Made by a program: the position numbers and the translations under genes
Notes under the pieces: model-generated
What the model saw: only the letters and a program-made list of their open reading frames with translations
The model's database searches: none
What the model was told of the DNA's origin: nothing
DNA from: Collinsella sp.
Lineage (GTDB): Bacteria; Actinomycetota; Coriobacteriia; Coriobacteriales; Coriobacteriaceae
Direction: 5' to 3'
Assembly: GCA_019413955.1 (NCBI GenBank)
Contig: DXMX01000024.1
Location: forward strand, 12,956 to 20,447
DNA: 7,492 nucleotides
Shown: piece by piece, positions 4,058 to 7,492 of the stretch
Layout: the number at the start of each line of letters is the position of its first letter
Numbering within the stretch: the stretch's first letter is position 1

Positions 4058-6799
4058 ATGGACAAGACCACACAGGACAGCTTGGCAAAGAAACCCGTCG
4101 ACATGAGGGACAGGATTCTCGAGCATCTCGAGGCCCTCACCTCTGCCGTCTCGCTCGACGACCTTGCCCGTCTGTCCACCTCCGACATCGCCGAGACACT
4201 CATCATCTCCAGGAGCCTGGCGAGCCAGTACCTCAACGACCTTGTTCGCGCCGGTCTTGTGGTTAAGGTGGCGGGCAGGCCTGTCCGTTATTTTCATCGC
4301 CGCGCGTTCCAGAAGCGTTTTCAGGTAAAGCTCTCTGCAAGCGAGTACGCCTCGCTCGCCGACCTCATCCAGGCGACGGGAATCGCCGATCACCGCGACT
4401 TCGCGCGTGCCGTGGGCTTCGACATGAGCCTCAGCTCCGTTGTCGAGCAGTGCAAGGCTGCGGTTCAGTACCCTCCGTTTGGCCTGCCCATCCTCTTGAG
4501 CGGCGGCGTGGGTGTCGGTAAGTCTTTCCTTTCTCGCCTTGTGTACGAGTACGGCAAGAACCAGGGCTTGCTGTCCCGCGACTCCTCCTATGTGCGCATC
4601 GACTGCGCCGGGGTCCCGGACGCCGCCTCGTTCAACGGGCTTCTTGACGAGTCGATCGCGAAAGCGCGCGGGGGTGTGGTCTTTGTCAACGGCATCGAGG
4701 CACTCTCTCCCTCTGCGATGGAGCACTGCCTTGCGACGGCCCTCGGGCTCGATGCCTCCCAGGATGCGCCGCGCGCTCGCCTCGTTCTTTCGACGACGCT
4801 TTCCGCCGATGACCTGAAGGTTTCCTCGGCCTACAGCAAAATGCCCATCTGTGCCCGCGTCCCCTCACTCAAGGAGCGGACCCCCGAGGAGCGCGAGGAT
4901 CTCATCTTGAGCTTCCTGCGCAGCGAGGGGTGCCGAATCGGTTCTGATGTGAAGATCAGCCGCGGCGCATACCGTTGCCTCGTGAACGCGGACTTTTCCG
5001 ATAACATCGCCGGCTTGCGCGCCTGCGTGACGAACTGCTGCGCCAAAGCGTTCCTCAATCGCGAGGGCGACTACGTCGTCGTTCGCCCGTATCTTCTTCC
5101 CAGCGGGCTCCTCTCCTCCGCGCAGATCGATCAACAGCCCGACGATGGCGTTCTGATCGACGCGTCTCTGGATGCCGCCGAGAGCACAGGGCCGGTCGAG
5201 CAGGCGCTCGATGCCCTGTGCTCCCTCGATGAGCGATTCTGCGCCGGGGAGCTCTCTGTCTCCGAGCTTGTCTCGCAAGCTGTCTCCGCTGTGCGCGGCG
5301 TTGAGGATCACTTGTTCTTCGACCACGGCGTCGCCTCCTCGAGGTCGCGCGCCTTCGAGCGCGTCGTGGGCGCGGTCCTTGCCGACGCAGGCTCTTCTTA
5401 TGGCATCGAGCTTTCGAGGAAGGTCGCTTTTCTACTGGCCCAGGAGATTTGCCTGCAGTTGTGGCCGGGTATCGGCCTGGCTAAGCGAAAGTCTGCCTGT
5501 GCGGAGCAAATCTCCCATCTCCTCGGTGCCGTGACCTCCGAATTACCGTTTGCCTCGAGTGTCTCCGATCAGGTCGCCGCAGACGTGGAAGGGGCGCTGG
5601 GAATCTCGCTCGATCACTTCACGAAGACGCTTCTGACGCTGTGCGTCGCATCGGAGTCTCGCGATGCGAAGGCCCTTCGGACGCTCTGCGTCATCTTGTC
5701 CCACGGCTACTCAACGGCGACGAGCATCGCCGACGCGGCGAACCGTATGCTCGGCATGCATGTGTACGAGGCTGTCGACATGCCCTACGACCAGCAGCTG
5801 AAGGACATCGTCGGTCCGCTCCAGCGCCTCGTCGACCGCCATTCCTACTGCACCGGGGTCGTGTTCCTCGTCGACATGGGCTCCTTGGAGGAGGCCTATA
5901 AGGCCCTCGAGAACGTTACCGACTCCACTATCGGCGTGGTGAACAACGTCTCTACCGGTCTTGCGCTCGAGATCGGGGTCGGGCTGCTCGGCGGCAAGTC
6001 CATCGCCGAGGTTCTTGGCGATGCGACCGCCGCGTGCGTGACGCACTGCAAGGTGATCGAGCGCGTCAACCGTGAGGACGCCATCGTCTTCTGCTCCGAG
6101 TCCGGGGTCGACGCCGCGGAGAGGATACGCCAGCTCGTCTCGCAGAGCCTCCCGCGCACCATAGGCGCGCGCCTGCTCACGAGGCCCTTCAAGCAGCTCG
6201 TCGCGAACGGGTCGAACGACGCCGTTTTCTCCGAGCACCGCGTCTGCGCCGTCATCGGCACGGGAGACCCCGGGGTCGCCTCCGTCCCCTTCGTCGCCCT
6301 CGAGGACATCATGTCGACGGCGTCCGCCTCTAAGGTTGATGCCGTGTTCGGCAGGTGGCTTGACGCTTCCGAGCTCTCTTCTTTCCACGAGAAGCTGCTC
6401 TCGAACATGACGCTGCAGAACGTCATCCGCTCCATCACCATCCTCGACCCGGAGCGGCTATTCCACGAGATCGAGAGCGCCGTGCACGAGCTTCAGCGCA
6501 GGACAGGCGAGAAGATCGGCAGCAACGCCATCATTGGGCTCTACGTCCACCTCTGCTGTCTCGTCGAGCGCCTTGTTACCAGAAACCCCATTGAGACCTA
6601 CGTTGGCCAGGACCGCTTCGAGGAGGAGCGTGCCGATTTCATCGAGTCCTTCAGGCAGAGCTTCTCGAGCATCTCGACGCGCTATCGCGTAGAGGTTCCC
6701 GTAAGCGAGATCGCATATGTCTTCGACTACATAAGCGTGAGCGCCGCCCCGGCGCGAGAAGAGCGCCTCGGCTCCTCGGACCTCCTGCTCGACGAGTGA
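4058..6799 (+). CDS. LevR/ManR-type PTS regulator with degenerate AAA+ domain
   Basis: A 913-residue transcription regulator, probably of the adjacent mannose-family PTS. Domains in order: winged helix (about 18-85, with ISRSLASQYLNDLVRAGL and GRPVRYF); AAA+ (about 138-345, P-loop GGVGVGKS at 149-156, CARVPSLKER at 265-274); a PRD-like helical domain (about 385-530); an EIIA-Man-like domain (about 541-665, phosphorylatable His549 in LSHGYST, DMP at 574-576, VDMGSL at 605-610); an EIIB-like linker (about 672-755, ending VIGTGDPGVASVPFVALED); and PRD2 (about 780-895, His831 in LYVHLCCLVERL). This is the LevR order and nearly its length. Oddities: no GAFTGA loop, Walker B changed to VVFVNGIE, SKMP where the family has the RRIP arginine fingers, Gln462 at the expected PRD1 histidine, and Tyr891 at the second PRD2 histidine position. 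P-loop, His549 and His831 remain, so nucleotide binding and PTS phosphorylation are plausible while sigma-54 activation is not. The regulatory target is inferred from position. Confidence 0.9.
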   Translation: MDKTTQDSLAKKPVDMRDRILEHLEALTSAVSLDDLARLSTSDIAETLIISRSLASQYLNDLVRAGLVVKVAGRPVRYFHRRAFQKRFQVKLSASEYASLADLIQATGIADHRDFARAVGFDMSLSSVVEQCKAAVQYPPFGLPILLSGGVGVGKSFLSRLVYEYGKNQGLLSRDSSYVRIDCAGVPDAASFNGLLDESIAKARGGVVFVNGIEALSPSAMEHCLATALGLDASQDAPRARLVLSTTLSADDLKVSSAYSKMPICARVPSLKERTPEEREDLILSFLRSEGCRIGSDVKISRGAYRCLVNADFSDNIAGLRACVTNCCAKAFLNREGDYVVVRPYLLPSGLLSSAQIDQQPDDGVLIDASLDAAESTGPVEQALDALCSLDERFCAGELSVSELVSQAVSAVRGVEDHLFFDHGVASSRSRAFERVVGAVLADAGSSYGIELSRKVAFLLAQEICLQLWPGIGLAKRKSACAEQISHLLGAVTSELPFASSVSDQVAADVEGALGISLDHFTKTLLTLCVASESRDAKALRTLCVILSHGYSTATSIADAANRMLGMHVYEAVDMPYDQQLKDIVGPLQRLVDRHSYCTGVVFLVDMGSLEEAYKALENVTDSTIGVVNNVSTGLALEIGVGLLGGKSIAEVLGDATAACVTHCKVIERVNREDAIVFCSESGVDAAERIRQLVSQSLPRTIGARLLTRPFKQLVANGSNDAVFSEHRVCAVIGTGDPGVASVPFVALEDIMSTASASKVDAVFGRWLDASELSSFHEKLLSNMTLQNVIRSITILDPERLFHEIESAVHELQRRTGEKIGSNAIIGLYVHLCCLVERLVTRNPIETYVGQDRFEEERADFIESFRQSFSSISTRYRVEVPVSEIAYVFDYISVSAAPAREERLGSSDLLLDE

Positions 6800-6840
6800 C
6801 CTTCCCCGCGCCGCCGCAAGCTGACTGCGCGTCCTCAATA

Positions 6841-6881
6841 ATCCGATAACCCCTTGCCCGGCGCGAATCCGGATAGCGCCG
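6841..6881. promoter_or_regulatory. Repeated AATCCG motif and imperfect palindrome upstream of the PTS genes
   Basis: An imperfect 23-bp palindrome (6859-6881) has outer arms CGGCGC and GCGCCG and the core ATCCGGAT at 6867-6874. A related direct copy, AATCCGATAAC, lies at 6840-6850, 26 bp upstream. There is no T-tract, so it is unlikely to be a terminator of the regulator gene. Its place in the 123-bp gap before EIIB makes it a candidate operator for the LevR-like protein. No -24/-12 promoter (GG-N10-GC) is seen in this gap, and no clear -35/-10 pair either. Confidence 0.4.
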
Positions 6882-6922
6882 AGGCAGTACCGAACGTAAA
6901 ACTTCATTTGATAGGAGCAAAC

Positions 6923-7396
6923 ATGAGTGTTGTTATGGCACGAATCGACAATCGCCTGCTTCACGGCATCATCGTGACGCAGTGGGCCCCGGTGTCGGGC
7001 GCGACCCGAGTCATGGTCATCGACGACAAGGTCGCCGGCGACGAGGTCCTGAAGTCCACTATGAGGATGGCGCGCCCCGCGGGCATGGCCGTCTCGATCA
7101 TCTCCGAGCAGACCGCGCTCAAGAACTTCGCGGCGGGCAAGTACGACCGCGAGAAGGTCTTTGTCATCGCCAAGGAGCCCGAGACGATCCTTCACCTGGT
7201 CGAGTCGGGCATCGAGCTCCCGTCGCTGATCGTCGGCGGCTCGCTCGTCAAGGAGGGCGGCGTCCAGCTCACCCAGCGCGCCTATGCCTCCGCCGAGAAC
7301 GTCCAGAGCTACAAGGCGCTCATCGCCCGCGGCGTCAAGGTGACGGCACAGTTCGTGCCCGCCGACAAGCCCGTCTCCGTCGCCGACCTCATCTAA
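6923..7396 (+). CDS. PTS mannose/fructose/sorbose-family EIIB component
   Basis: A 157-residue cytoplasmic phosphocarrier that takes the phosphoryl group from EIIA and passes it to the sugar entering through EIIC/EIID. The signature ARIDNRLLHGIIVTQW at residues 6-21 holds the phosphorylated His14, as in the EIIB-Man family (consensus IDxRLIHGQV). The hydrophobic VMVIDD strand, the MRMARP helix and the LIVGGSLVKEGGV segment follow the family pattern. The length is typical of a single-domain EIIB. AGGAG lies seven bases upstream of the ATG at 6923, which is preferred over an upstream start at 6854 lacking such a site. EIIC begins nine bases after the stop, so they are co-transcribed. The sugar cannot be told from the sequence; mannose, fructose, sorbose or an amino sugar are possible. 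Confidence 0.96.
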   Translation: MSVVMARIDNRLLHGIIVTQWAPVSGATRVMVIDDKVAGDEVLKSTMRMARPAGMAVSIISEQTALKNFAAGKYDREKVFVIAKEPETILHLVESGIELPSLIVGGSLVKEGGVQLTQRAYASAENVQSYKALIARGVKVTAQFVPADKPVSVADLI

Positions 7397-7405
7397 GGAG
7401 GGATC

Positions 7406-7492
7406 ATGGTCAACTTCACTATCCTGCAGGTCGTCCTTTTGACCCTGCTGGCCTTCATCAAGCACGTGGACTACTACGGCATCCCGATGATC
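7406..7492 (+). CDS. PTS mannose-family EIIC component, N-terminus (cut by window edge)
   Basis: Twenty-nine codons are visible, from ATG at 7406 with an AAGGAGG ribosome binding site ending four bases before it. The start, MVNFTILQVVLLTLLAFIKH followed by VDYYGIPMI, forms a hydrophobic helix of about 15 residues and matches the first membrane segment of EIIC-Man proteins. The position directly behind EIIB agrees with the usual IIB-IIC-IID order. The protein forms the sugar channel in the membrane with EIID, which should lie beyond the window. Confidence 0.88.
   Translation, partial: MVNFTILQVVLLTLLAFIKHVDYYGIPMI

Noticed and set aside
5711..6388. Leftward 225-codon frame inside the regulator gene
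   Set aside because: Antisense shadow of the EIIA-like and EIIB-like domains, with Arg/Gly/Asp/Val-rich low-complexity composition and no supported start.

Overview
The window looks like chromosomal DNA of a GC-rich, low-complexity gut actinobacterium, most probably a Collinsella-like member of the Coriobacteriia. This is inferred from GC-rich third codon positions, good Shine-Dalgarno sites, and the pairing of guaA with a mannose-family PTS and a LevR-type regulator. No species-level marker is present, so the assignment is tentative.

Left part (1-1716): a leftward gene truncated by the window edge (1-118) diverges from a small XRE-type helix-turn-helix regulator (195-413). A perfect 24-bp palindrome lies between them. 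The regulator converges on a leftward cytoplasmic L-asparaginase (436-1449), which has its own promoter with an inverted repeat over the -35 box.

Middle (1717-3376): guaA, the complete 532-residue GMP synthase, is read rightward and closed by a textbook 14-bp terminator. Asparaginase and guaA are divergent across a 267-bp intergenic region.

Region 3377-4057 holds no intact gene that I recognise. It is a scrapyard: a REP-like palindrome, a leftward reading frame that appears broken by a frameshift, and a short rightward remnant resembling the active-site segment of MTA/SAH nucleosidase. It ends with the promoter and leader of the next gene.

Right part (4058-7492): a 913-residue LevR/ManR-type PTS regulator, followed by mannose-family EIIB and the first 29 codons of EIIC. 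The PTS genes presumably continue beyond the window with EIIC, EIID and EIIA. The regulator would sense PTS phosphorylation state through its own EIIA-like and PRD domains and control the adjacent transporter.

The most notable observation is that this regulator keeps the LevR domain order and P-loop but lacks the GAFTGA sigma-54 contact loop, the acidic Walker B pair and the arginine-finger motif. No -24/-12 promoter is visible before the PTS genes. It looks like a LevR family member converted to sigma-54-independent control.
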